The position numbers were made by a program, and so were the translations under genes. DNA of 40,136 bases from Polymyxa betae (lineage: Eukaryota; Endomyxa; Phytomyxea; Plasmodiophorida; Plasmodiophoridae), in the NCBI GenBank assembly GCA_003693705.1, contig RBZT01000098.1, positions 1 to 40,136 of the forward strand, written 5' to 3'. This document shows positions 31,003-40,136 of this stretch, piece after piece. The notes beneath the pieces were generated by a model. The model was given only the letters and a program-made list of their open reading frames with translations. It had not been told where the DNA came from and made no database searches. Position 1 is the first letter of the stretch; each line of letters begins with the position of its first letter.

Positions 31003-32304
31003 CTATGATTGGATATTACATGCGGATCCGCTCCAGCCTGATTCACAGATACAGGCTCCAGTTCCCGACTTGCCATCGTTGCAATGCCCATGTGGACCAC
31101 ACGGCACCGGACATAAGAGGCATTGCTTGCCCCAGTATCCAGACGCACACACCGAACAATCGGGGTTAGCATAACCATCATCGCATCGCGTACACTGTCC
31201 CGATCCGCTGTATCCGTCGTCGCATCGCATTCGCGCATTCGTACACGCGGGACACGGCTGACAATCGGAGCCGTACAGGCCGCTGACGCATTGGTCGCAG
31301 TGGAGGCCGTACTGGCCGGCGTGCGGGCATCCGCCGATCGGGCACTGCGTATTGCAAGTGGCCATGAAGCCGGCCACCGCGCAGAACGATTCCTGGATGG
31401 GTGAATGTCTCATGACCATCGCGCTGATGCCATACGCCCTTAAGCTCGAGCTCGTATCGTTCAGCCAGGATTTCAATCCGGCGTAGACTGAATCGAGATC
31501 GGCGACGTTCACGAACTCGACGGTGACCACCTGATTGTCGGCGCTGCTGCTGCCGACCACGCTGGTTGTCACATCCGGGAATCTTCTATTTAGCAGGACC
31601 TGGACCTGATCTCCTGATATGAAGCTGGTGCTGTGAAAATCCACCTGCCGATCGATATTCGGCGTCGTGTTGGAGATCGTGGGGTTCCATATCACCAGGA
31701 TTATGACAACAACGACAACGACGCCGGCCAAGATCAACAGGTTTCTTCTGCGGCGTTCCGAAGCGGTTTTTGGCTTCTTTGCCGGTGATGGCTCGATGTT
31801 TGCTGGAGGCGGGGAGTACGGCATGGAGATCGCATTAATCGAAGGCGGCGACGGTGGGATGATCCGCAGATCATAAGGTCGTGGTGGCCCCACCACCCCC
31901 TCAGGTCGCCCCTGATCCGCCATAGATTGAAATGTAACGAATGGCACGCGTGCCTAACAACATGCCAACCCTAACCCATATCAGGTTGTATCTGAGCCAG
32001 TTCTTGACTTCCACATCTTGACAAAGCGTCCTTCAGGCATCATCTTTGTGCTGTATTCATGATCCGATGCCGGAATGGCCCCGCTAACAAGCCTATTGAA
32101 CTCAGAAATTCTTCTGCTGAGAATCGTTCTCGAGCGATTTAGCGCAGCCCGGAGTCGCAGCCCCCTGCCTGTCTCGCTCGGGTCGGGCTTCTCGTCTTTC
32201 TTTGCAGGTCGCCCGCCGACTCTCATCTTTGTTGTCAGCATGGTGGCGACCAGGTCATTGAAGCGCGCCGAGTCTGCCCGCAAGCTGCAGTCCTCAGAAT
32301 GCAT
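31003..32304 (-). CDS. type II membrane protein with EGF/laminin-like Cys-rich ectodomain, about 410 aa
   Basis: Exon 2 (31953-31003) has a Pro-rich cytosolic part (MADQGRPEGVVGPPRPYDLR..), a basic stop (KKPKTASERRRR), a transmembrane helix (LLILAGVVVVVVIILVIW), then a Cys-rich ectodomain ending in CGPHGHCNDGKSGTGACICE and SGWSGSAC, a classic EGF pattern. Exon 1 (32304-32023; MHSEDCSLRADSARFNDLVA.., basic) joins in phase 0 over a 69-nt intron (32022-31954) that contains GGGTTAGGGTT. If that intron is not real, exon 1 is a separate 107-aa gene ending at 31981 and this protein starts at ATG 31923. It is likely a surface protein. It lies head to head with the signal peptide peptidase gene. Confidence 0.7.
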
Positions 32305-34048
32305 GACCGGCGTCCTGCCCGCTTATGTCCTGATTCTGGCCCTGACCGTCATCCCACACTTCGTCGAAATCCCAGTTGCCGCTCAACTGATCCCGACTTC
32401 ACTTGTACTCTTGTATGCTCTGTTTTTGACTTTCTTCAAAACATTTCTTTCTTTTTTCAGCCTGTTATGCGTGTTATTACCTTTTTGCAATATTTTTGCT
32501 ACAGATTATTAGCTGCAATTACTTTCAAGCACTTTTAAGTGAATTGCAGCTATAATTAGAAGTCAATGCGTTCCTCTCACCAACGCTTTGTATTTCTATT
32601 ATCCCGTTTGTGGCTGTCTCGTTTTTGCGTTTTATTTCAGCTTGAACGTTTACCAGATCGTCTAAGTTTGGTTTAGATATGTTGGGTGCCACATTTCGCT
32701 TCGGAATCTGCATCGAGGTGGCAGTGAAGAAAGTCAGACAATTGGAACGAAGGATGCCTACATGGTTCCCGTCTTCGGCTCGATGGCACTTCTCTCACTT
32801 TACGCCGCTTACAAGTTCTTGCCGCCATACTATCTGAACCTTCTCGTCAACGGCTACTTCTTCCTTGTCGGTGTCATCTCTATGTCATCGAGCATCAAAA
32901 TGTGACTAATTTCTTATGTTCGGCTGTGGTTTCAATCTCGATTCTTACGAATTTTGCTGTCCTTTACCAGCTTGTTGACTTCGGTTCAGATTCAGCGGTT
33001 TCGCTTCTTTGTTATTGGGAATTTTTTCTTTAACTTTGTTATTGCTGTTCTCACCCTAATCGAACCGCTCAGATTGGTTTCGACTTTGCTCTGTCAGGAG
33101 AAGTTCAACTCTTTGAATGCCCCGATTATTCAGTTCCGGTTGCCTGCCATTTTGGCTAAGCTGCTCTGCGAGTCCAATAAGAAAGACGACGATCTGATTC
33201 AGATCTCCAAGCTCGATTTTCCATGTGCCTTTCTTGCATCGATCACCGCTTTCTGGTATATGAAGACAAAGAACCCGATGTCCAACAACTTGTTCGGAAT
33301 TGCTTTTACTATTCAAGCGCTGTCTCTAATCAGCGTTGATTCTTTCATGGCTGGCGCTGCTCTACTCTTGGGTCTATTCTTCTATGATATCTTCTTCGTC
33401 TTTGCCACTGATGTGATGGTATGTCATCATTTGTTTTCTGTTTGTTTGACAATTTTGGCAATGTGCAACTGTTTTATATTACATATACATTGCGTTTGGA
33501 TATCTTCTAGCTGTTCTTCAATCTGCTGTATTACAGTTTTTCATTATTGCAATAAATGCTCTTTGTTTGCAACAGATCAGTTTGTTAGGGTTCCAAGTTT
33601 TGTTTTTGCAAATTCTCCACTTCTTCTTGCACATTTCTAAATGTCTGTTCAGGTTACGGTAGCCACGAAATTTGATGCACCGATCAAGCTTCTGTTCCCG
33701 CGCGGTCTTGGCCAGCGCCCATCAATGTTGGGTCTGGGCGATATCGTCATACCAGGCATCTTCCTATCGCTTATGCTCCGTCTCGATCATCAAATTCATT
33801 GCAAGTCACGTCAGGCCAACACCTTCTCGAAGCCTTACTTCTGGTCATGTATGGGCGGTTATCTTATCGGTATTGCGGTCACGCTTTACATCATGTTCGC
33901 ATTCGAGCATGCCCAGCCGGCTCTTTTGTACCTGGTCCCTGGCTGCCTATTGTCGGTGATAACCTGCGGTCTTGTACGGCGCGAACTCATGACTTTACTC
34001 AAATTCAAAGACAATCCAGAAGTTGAGGATCGCGCGCATCAAGATTAA
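32303..34048 (+). CDS. signal peptide peptidase (intramembrane aspartyl protease)
   Basis: The start is likely ATG 32303 (MTGVLPAYVLILALTVIPHF). A middle exon at about 32730-32898 carries TIGTKDAYMVPVFGSMALLS..YYLNLLVNGYFFLVGV. The penultimate exon ends at 33418 and holds FFYDIFFVFATDVM with the first catalytic Asp (YD). The last exon 33653-34048 begins VTVATKFDAPIKLLFPRGLG and holds SMLGLGDIVIPGIF (GxGD) and QPALLYLVP (PAL), ending EDRAHQD. All three signature motifs of the SPP/presenilin fold are present in order with the expected membrane helices. The enzyme cleaves signal-peptide remnants in the ER membrane. Splice sites around 32398-32730 and 32900-33098 are unresolved. There is no C-terminal KKxx. 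Confidence 0.88.
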
Positions 34049-34509
34049 ACCAATCTCTATCTTCAATGTCTTAAATTCTCTCTATACTTGTTGGTCTGGT
34101 GCATTATCTAAATAATATCACCGCTTGGGCTCATGAATGTTTTCAGTGCAAATCCATCAGCGGCATTTTTGGCAATCTGGTTTCACGTGCGTTGAATGAA
34201 GTCGAATAAGACTGGCTGCTTTTTTTTGCTGTTTATCTAATCATAAGCAGAAATCAGGAGGATCCTTGGTGGAGCTTTCAACACATTTTGATTGTTCCTG
34301 GTCAACTTTGTTTGCTTTGTTAAAGCAAGAATTGCCCAAGCTGTGGGCCGCAATTAACAGCTCGAAAGCTTCCAGTGAAGCTATGATGGCAGTATTGTGT
34401 CTGACAACCGGATAGGAGGAACCCACCATCAATTGGAATCGGATCGAATCGATTGGTATGACCCGGCGACTGTCATCTTTATCACAATGTCGCCAACATT
34501 CCAGAAATG
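34049..34509. other. intergenic gap
   Basis: No supported coding frame. AT-rich 3' flank of the protease gene and 5' flank of the tRNA. Confidence 0.35.
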
Positions 34510-34592
34510 TGTTGGTGGCCGAGTTGGTCTAAGGCGCTAGCTTAAGGCGCTAGTTTCGTTCGCGGAGCGCGGGTTCGAATCCCGTCCGACAC
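34510..34592 (+). tRNA. tRNA-Leu (AAG)
   Basis: This is a class II tRNA. The acceptor stem TGTTGGT/TCCGACA has six of seven positions paired. The D arm is GGCCGAGTTGGTCTAAGGC. The anticodon arm CTAGC-TTAAGGC-GCTAG is perfect and gives anticodon AAG. The long variable arm carries a CG-TTCG-CG hairpin, and the T arm is GCGGG-TTCGAAT-CCCGT. A T run follows at 34596-34601. The B box GGTTCGAATCC is intact. Confidence 0.88.
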
Positions 34593-34595
34593 AGT

Positions 34596-34601
34596 CTTTT
34601 T
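34596..34601 (+). terminator. Pol III T-run after tRNA-Leu
   Basis: TTTTTT a few bases after the tRNA 3' end. Confidence 0.7.
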
Positions 34602-34740
34602 TGTTTGGCCGCTCTGTCACATCTATCCTTTTCTTGATCAATCCTTTTGTTGATGGAATCGATTGGATACATCAATCCTTTCTTTCGGCCGCTCTGTTTC
34701 ATCAATCCTCTTTTTTGGCCGCTCTGTCACATCAATCCGG
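34602..34740 (+). repeat. imperfect tandem repeat, unit about 30-45 bp
   Basis: Three copies of GGCCGCTCTGT(C/T)(A/T)CATC(A/T)ATCC follow one another between the tRNA and the next gene, with spacing of about 87 and 37 bp. In the frame of the downstream gene they would encode INP.F.PLC.INP repeats, but that region lies upstream of the chosen start. Confidence 0.6.
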
Positions 34741-34826
34741 CTGCATTAGTCCCTGTCACGGATTGCGGCAATGACGAGTCCCTCGAACGTCATGTCGAAT
34801 TCCGTTGTCTCACTATCAAGTCAGTC

Positions 34827-36699
34827 ATGCTGTCTCGATCATTCCTGAAATGGGCCGCCATCAGCATAGGCATTGCGGTCGTGATCATGAACGCCGATCT
34901 ATCTCCGGCTCTGTCCGGTTCCTTGCCCGAACTTGCCGATCGCTTTGCTGGCCACGATGTAGCGCAACGACCCGAGTCATCGCTAATGGCCACATTGGAT
35001 AAAATGTTACAATTGGAAACCAACTCGCCCGAGTTGCGGGAGTTTGTTCAGACGAGCTTTAAGGCGCTGGCCTCTGTCGTAAGGTATGACCTGCGAAGAG
35101 CGGCCTCCGTCTCATACTGACACACGTTACCTATGTAGTGACCTGAATGTAACGGATCTGGAGATGGCGGCCGATTTCGTGGATCGTGCTTGGGTTGAGA
35201 ATATATTTCAGGATATCCACCATATCAACATGCTCTCTATCGCCTCCGCTCTTATGCGGCGTCTCAAGTACACCAGTTTTATCTCAATACGTTTTCCAAC
35301 TTTTCACGATTTTTTCTACAAAAAAATCTCATGTTTCTTATTTTTCCAAATACTTTTGCTTCTGTTGTATCTAACTTTTTGTGCTTTCTGGAGAGCCACG
35401 TTGTTCAAAGATTCTGTCTGTGTCACGTTACTGATAAACGTTACAGGTCTGTTACGGACACGGACGCCATCAATGCGCTGTGTCACATGCTGTCCCTCGT
35501 GGTCGCCTCACTGAATCGTAACAATGCGCTAAGTGCGGTGTTGAAGACGCCGGAATTCACCGATCTGGTCCAAGACGCGTTCGCGCTGGCCCGACGCCCG
35601 CTGTTTGCGATCCGTTTCGGACAGTTTTCGTATTGCATCATGGACGTCATCCTGGAGGTCATGCTGGGGACCGGGAACACCTTCTCCCCGCTGCTGGCGG
35701 ACCTGAAGAAACGCTACGACGAGTTCGAGATCGACGTTACCATGCTGACCGATATCATCCGGGACGTCCACTTCGATCGCGATGTCGAGTATCAGCTGCC
35801 GCTCGATTACGGGTACGACATGCGCGCCACGCAGATCAAGTTCTTCGCCGTCTCGGGGAGCGGATTACGGGACGGCGTGTGCCGGGCCGTCGAAGGCCTC
35901 TGGCTCACATGGGCGTCGTTTGTGCAACGTTTCAACCAGATAATGTCGCATTCGGAACTGGAGATGTTCGACGAACGCTGGCAACGGGTCATCCGCAGGA
36001 AAACCGTCGCACTGTTGCCGGAAGCGCGCTCCAAAACAGATCGCATCAGTCACGATTTGCAGCTGATTAACGATCCCGAATTGTGCGTGACTTTTCACCA
36101 ACTTTGCACTTTTCTACGCTCTTTTTTTTTCGTTTCTTCTTTCGCAGATTTTTTCTTTTGTTGTCTTTCCCGTCTTCCTTTTGCTGATTTTGGCAGCGTT
36201 TTTTTTTTAAGTTTCATTGTTTCGTTTCATAATTCTTTATTGTGCTAACTGCTCCTGGCAGGCGCGAGTCGCTCTTATCACTATCGGATCAGTTCACGGA
36301 ACCATCGGTGGAGACGGTCTCGGCCGTTGGCTCCCATCTGCATAGGTAACCGACCATTCACCACCGATCCGCGTCAATCTAATATCTGCTATCAGCTGCT
36401 CGGGCGACGATCTCGTCATTCTGATCCAGACCCTGGAGACATTGGTGTACCGGCTTCGGAGTCAGAACCCGGCCGGCGATCGCGCCATCGCCGATCTGTT
36501 ACGCTCACTCGATATGGAGCTGCGCCTCGCTGAACAAACCGCCGAAGCCGACAAATCGTCGCCCGAAGCCGTCGAGCTGGCTAAGGATGCTCCTATTCAG
36601 GCACCCAGGCATCAACCTACTGGACCCCGTCGTACGATTAGATGGAACTCTGAACTCGAACAAGTCCGTGAATTTAACAAATATGCGCCAGTCGCATAA
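34827..36699 (+). CDS. secreted or membrane-anchored protein, 469 aa (five exons)
   Basis: ATG 34827 opens MLSRSFLKWAAISIGIAVVI, a signal peptide or signal anchor. Exons 34827-35083, 35139-35267, 35447-36082, 36262-36345 and 36396-36699 all join in phase 2. The protein is mostly helical: ADFVDRAWVENIFQDIHHIN, SYCIMDVILEVMLGTGNTFS, GVCRAVEGLWLTWASFVQRF. It ends RRTIRWNSELEQVREFNKYA and PVA before TAA 36697-36699. The C-terminal RTIRW fits the RVxF-type docking motif for protein phosphatase 1, and 'R..W....LE.VREF' resembles its context in PP1 regulators. No domain is otherwise recognised. An in-frame ATG at 34653 exists but would bury the signal sequence. Confidence 0.7.
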
Positions 36700-36825
36700 T
36701 ACATTTATTCGGCGATTGTTTCGCGTGTTTCAAAATCGAAACGAGACCGACAGGATCATGGCGGTCTAACGACCTGGTTTTGCTTCACTCGTACAGGCCC
36801 GAGAATTCTGAAATTTGATTTGTTT

Positions 36826-38834
36826 TTATTCAGAATCCGGTACAATATCGCCTTCTTCAATCTCGTCGTTGTCCTCTGCGGAGGTAGAAGTAACAGCGGA
36901 ATCAGGTCGGACGGCGGTTGATGAAACTTCGACGCTGTCTGTTGCCTGAACGGCATCTATCTCATCATCGCGAATCTCTCCATCTTCGTAAACATCGTTA
37001 TCCGAATGCCAATCCCCATCTCGACTCACAACATATATTTGATCGGTCTACAACATTGAATAAACCCTAAACCCTAACCAATTCGCAATAGTCACGGACC
37101 TGTGGTGGCGACCTTTGCATTTCGTCGTGGTGACCCGACTTGCAATCATGATTGTGATCCGCGGCTTTTACATGATGATCGCCCTAAAATTTCGATCAAA
37201 ACCCTAAACCCTAATTGTCGGCCCCTGTGGTACCAATTGTTGCCTTTCGGCTTCATTATTATCCGTTTTCCAATCATCATTTGAACGCGCGCACTACAAT
37301 ACTCATAAGAACTTGAGCCCTTATAGAAGACCGTCACCGACCTGAGGCAGCCACCATGCCATTTCGGCTTCGTCAACTTCTTCATTCTTCATGGATCCCT
37401 AAGACACAACAGTGAGCTCTAAACCCTAGCCCGACGCATCCACCGACTTGTTGTATCCGAAACTGCCTTTCAAAATCCTCATACGTCGTCATAGCACCAA
37501 ATGGACACTTCGGATACGCTCGACGATGCACCTATGTTTTATGTTGACAACCCTAAACCCTAACCAAAAGGCGCAGATTACCTCACGCTGTAAACGTCGC
37601 AATTCCAATAACTCGTGATCCAGGCTCCAGTGGTAATCGTTGTTCTTCATATAAACTGGATGATGGGCCTACGAAATTCGATTAAAACCCTAAACCCTAG
37701 ACAAGGCAACCGCTACGTGAGTTGGCAGCCGCCGTTTCATTCTTGCAATCTTTCGGAAAGCCAGACTTTGTGTCGGGTCCGATTCCTCCAACAAGTCGTC
37801 ATCGCTTTCTTCGGACTCCGGCTGGGAGTCCGTCGCCGCCTCAAGATCGCTCCAATCCAGGTCCGGGTCCGGATGCGGACTCGACGCCCGCAACGACCGC
37901 TGTTCGTGCGTGAAATCCGGCTGGGCGAACAGCTCATCGAACCCGACGCCGAGATAATTGGGCGAATTCGTCGGAGGTCGTAGATCTGCAAGGAACTCAT
38001 TCAATCTCGTAGTGATTTCCATAGCTGAGGGAGTTGAGAGATGCAGCGGATCTCGGTTACGTCCAGAACCTGAGCGAGCTTCATTTGGAGGATCAACGGG
38101 TGTCTGTTGAAGGAGAGGCGGTGCTGATACACGACGAGCTGGTGTATCCGGCACGGCCGGGAACAATCGCGAAAACGACTCGGTGAGAGACGGGCTTGGC
38201 GGTGACCGCGGCCCATCCAATTGTGCCTCCGCCTGGCTATCCGGACTGTAATACGGCGAACTATCCCACTCATCATCAGCGCCATCCGAAGGTGTGATCG
38301 TCAGGGTGATATTCGGATCGGGGTGCGGCGGGAATCCGCTACAGTAGCACCGGGCTCGAGGGATAAGATCCGACAAGCTGTCCCATAGAATGCCGAGATC
38401 GCCATACAGATTGACATTGCAAGGCGAGTCTTCGGAGTCCCAACCGCGGCGAGCTGGTGGAGAATCGGAGTAGATTGGAGGCGGAGTTAAGGGCGGCAGA
38501 GTCGAACTTGAAGAGCGCGAAGATGATATTGAGAATGATGGGTCCGAGCGCGGGCTTGCGAGCGCATGCGGTGGGCTTGGCGCGGAAATAGGGCTGCGAG
38601 AGCGGGAGTTGCGTTCGGCTTGAGCGTCCCAGCAAACGAACGACGACCCATTCTCATCGAGATCAGAGATGTCGCTCATGAAGAAATCGTTCTGAGCAAA
38701 TATCTTCTGTAACGGCGTCTCATAATCAATGACGAGTTGTTCGACGACTTCGGACGGCGACTGGGACGTCTCGATCCTGGTCTTGCCAGTTTGCACTTTG
38801 TAGCAACTCCAAATCGTTGCTGAGCTCACGCCAT
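36826..38834 (-). CDS. disordered acidic/proline-rich protein, 552 aa, with telomere-motif introns
   Basis: Exon 1 codes only MA (38834-38830). A 53-nt intron joins exon 2 (38776-37717; AIETSQSPSEVVEQLVIDYE.., then Ser/Pro/Asp-rich disordered sequence with LDWSDLEAATDSQPESEESD near its end). Six further exons follow, all in phase 0: 37668-37582, 37531-37448, 37398-37342, 37293-37234, 37183-37100 and 37047-36826. They give HHPVYMKNNDYHWSLDHELL, YPKCPFGAMTTYEDFERQFR, MKNEEVDEAEMAWWLPQ, NDDWKTDNNEAERQQL, DHHVKAADHNHDCKSGHHDE and the acidic tail DGDWHSDNDVYEDGEIRDDE. Without splicing, exon 2 would end at a TAG inside the telomere-like block at 37690-37692. No family is recognised. A regulatory or scaffold role is only a guess from composition. 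Confidence 0.7.
37048..37099 (-). repeat. intron with TTAGGGTTTAGGG (52 nt)
   Basis: GTCCGT..TTGTAG, phase 0. The TAGGGTTTAGGG block ends 17 nt before the 3' splice site. Confidence 0.65.
37184..37233 (-). repeat. intron with TTAGGGTTTAGGG (50 nt)
   Basis: GTACCA..TTTTAG, phase 0. The block ends 18 nt before the 3' splice site. Its 3' part, GGGTTTTGATCGAA, closely matches the intron at 37669-37716. Confidence 0.65.
37294..37341 (-). repeat. intron with degenerate motif (48 nt)
   Basis: GTCGGT..TTGTAG, phase 0. TAAGGGCTCAAG occupies the same position as the motif in its sister introns. Confidence 0.5.
37399..37447 (-). repeat. intron with CTAGGGTTTAGAG (49 nt)
   Basis: GTCGGT..TCTTAG, phase 0. 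The block ends 18 nt before the 3' splice site. Confidence 0.6.
37532..37581 (-). repeat. intron with TTAGGGTTTAGGG (50 nt)
   Basis: GTAATC..ACATAG, phase 0. The block ends 19 nt before the 3' splice site. Confidence 0.65.
37669..37716 (-). repeat. intron with CTAGGGTTTAGGG (48 nt)
   Basis: GTAGCG..TCGTAG, phase 0. The block ends 19 nt before the 3' splice site. The unspliced frame meets TAG inside the block. Confidence 0.65.
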
Positions 38835-38839
38835 ATCAG

Positions 38840-39509
38840 ATTGTGTGCCGACTAGCAGACTGCCTTCAGCTCTTGCAATCTCAGGTCCTTACTATTTTTG
38901 AGAAGTGCTCTATTGAGCCATGATCGTGCCAGTTGGCACTCTTCAGCAGATGAGAAGTTCAATCCCCGTTGACGTTTCTGAGACATTTCTGCTAGCAATA
39001 ATGATTTGCCGTCGCAACGGAAAACCCACTCGTTTTCCAGTCCTACCCTCGCAGTTTACAGATAGCTGTAAAAATTTTACCGTTTTCCGTCATGGGGTGG
39101 AACCAAAAATCTGTATTTTTTACTGAAAATTACAGTTACCGCGGCATTTTCGGTCCGCTGGTTAGCATGTCGCTCGGTGTTATCAAAATGTCCGTAATAT
39201 TTGTCCGTAAATCTCGCTGTTTTCGCAATTGCCGCCAATCTGAATTTGGGAATCAAAATCTGAATTTGGGAATCTACCGTAGCGATTGCTGTTTGATAGT
39301 GCTAATCGCTCCCTCTACTGCCAAGCAAAGACATCAGCGATTTCGCACACAAGTTTGACCTGCAATGTTGTTATGGACTACGTCTATGTTATGACCCCGA
39401 ACAAATGTGTAATGTTTCATCAGGCTAAAAAATTAGGCAAAATTCAACATCGCACACTGTAAGCAGCAATAGACAAATCCCAACATCGACATAATCCAAC
39501 AGTCATCGT
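38840..39509. other. gap upstream of the minus-strand gene
   Basis: Short plus-strand frames (38920-39126, MIVPVGTLQQMRSSIPVDVS..) have no recognisable family. ATCTGAATTTGGGAATC occurs twice in tandem near 39238-39274. The promoter of the 36.8-38.8 kb gene should be here, but no motif is evident. Confidence 0.3.
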
Positions 39510-39830
39510 TCACGTCATCAAAGTTTTGTCAAATTTTCGCAAATCGAGTTCGCTGTCAATGCGTATGTCGATTCTGATGGCTATACGAATGTGTCTGGTT
39601 AAGTCCATTACGACAATTCTGGATACGCGGCCGACGATGCTGTTGAACATCGTAGATTTGGTTTCACGAATTGTGAATCCAACACTGCCTGTATAGGTAC
39701 AATTGGATTGGATTTTGTCTAGTTCGTTGATTTTGCCAACAAAAGGCGCGATATCCAAAGCGATAGGCCAATAGTATCTTGGCATTGCCTTGATAGCTAT
39801 CAGTGCAGCAACTACCAATATTGGAGCTAT
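39510..39830 (-). CDS. possible 3' exon of a membrane protein gene
   Basis: The minus-strand frame reads APILVVAALIAIKAMPRYYW (hydrophobic helix), then LDKIQSNCTYTGSVGFTIRE and a basic stretch (RHIRIAIRIDIRIDSELDLR), stopping at 39510. There is no ATG before the helix, so an upstream exon is needed. A possible acceptor lies at about 39830. No family is recognised. Confidence 0.35.
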   Translation of the reverse strand: MAPILVVAALIAIKAMPRYYWPIALDIAPFVGKINELDKIQSNCTYTGSVGFTIRETKSTMFNSIVGRVSRIVVMDLTRHIRIAIRIDIRIDSELDLRKFDKTLMT

Positions 39831-40136
39831 ATACTCCTATATGATCATAGTAGGACTCGAATCCTACTACGAATCCTGATGACCGGGTTTTTAGGGTTTT
39901 AGGGTCTGATGGATGGCAACTCGGCCCTATCAGCAGGACCTGTGAGAGTCTCTAATACTCCCCTACTGGTTTCCCAGTATAATATCGTCCTTATATAAGG
40001 CAGCCTTTCTTGTGTGCGCAGGCCAGGTATTTGGCCATGAATGTTTCGTGTGTGTATTAGAGCTTATTGGGAATTTCAAATTCTTCGTATTTCTCTCTCT
40101 GATTCCTGAATCTTTTTCGTTTAATCAGTTTGTGTT
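39831..40136. other. right-end gap with palindrome and telomere-like motif
   Basis: TAGTAGGACTCGAATCCTAC (about 39849) is a near-perfect palindrome. TTTTTAGGGTTTTAGGG lies at about 39889-39905, as in introns elsewhere in the window. It may be in an intron of a gene that runs off the right edge. Confidence 0.35.

Noticed and set aside
32075-32302. N-terminal extension of signal peptide peptidase on the plus strand
   Set aside because: The stretch is low-complexity Ser/Arg/Leu. The opposite strand reads as a more natural basic protein exon.
35268-36261. Two introns of exactly 179 nt as duplicated copies
   Set aside because: Apart from being pyrimidine-rich they share no clear alignment. Equal length is probably chance.
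1-40136. CRISPR arrays, bacterial operons, Shine-Dalgarno sites
   Set aside because: None seen. Spliced genes and Pol III tRNA signals show this is eukaryotic nuclear DNA.

Overview
The window is nuclear DNA of a eukaryote. Genes are split by GT..AG introns, many only about 30-60 nt long. It has two eukaryotic-type tRNA genes, a MAP kinase, a signal peptide peptidase, several signal-peptide or single-pass membrane proteins, and a pile of decayed transposable elements. Telomere-type TTTAGGG/TTAGGG motifs occur inside introns. The mix would suit an intron-rich microbial eukaryote such as a rhizarian or plasmodiophorid-like protist. That placement is inference, and nothing here fixes the lineage.

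Layout. 1-13 kb is a transposon graveyard: a DDE transposase fragment (1-330); a Ty1/copia gag start (about 1.0-1.6 kb) interrupted by a complete TA-flanked pogo/Tc1-like element (1591-4949) that encodes an OTU-protease-like domain plus a DDE transposase; a non-LTR retrotransposon (about 5.0-9.85 kb) itself interrupted by a hAT element with a perfect 8-bp target duplication (7849-8694); then more copia gag, a Crypton-type tyrosine recombinase relic, and the copia RNase H end. 13-15.5 kb is mostly unassignable. From 15.5 kb host genes dominate: a 110-aa secreted protein (+), a 590-aa type I membrane protein with acidic repeats (-), degenerate sequence at 18.5-20.7 kb, two intron-rich unknown genes (-, 21.1-24.3 kb), a secreted protein (+, 25.4-26.5 kb), another intron-rich gene (-, 27.4-27.9 kb), a fold-back element, tRNA-Asp, MAP kinase (+, 28.8-30.8 kb), an EGF-like membrane protein (-, 31.0-32.3 kb) head to head with signal peptide peptidase (+, 32.3-34.0 kb), tRNA-Leu(AAG), a secreted 469-aa protein (+, 34.8-36.7 kb), and a 552-aa disordered protein (-, 36.8-38.8 kb).

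Most striking observation. In the gene at 36.8-38.8 kb, six consecutive phase-0 introns of 48-52 nt all carry a TAGGGTTTAGGG-like block (five clear, one degenerate) whose end lies 17-19 nt from the 3' splice site. Introns of three other genes in the window also hold telomere-type repeats. This looks like a family of introns derived from, or propagated with, telomere-like sequence. All exon models are manual, from frame, phase and splice-site reading, and transcript data would be decisive.
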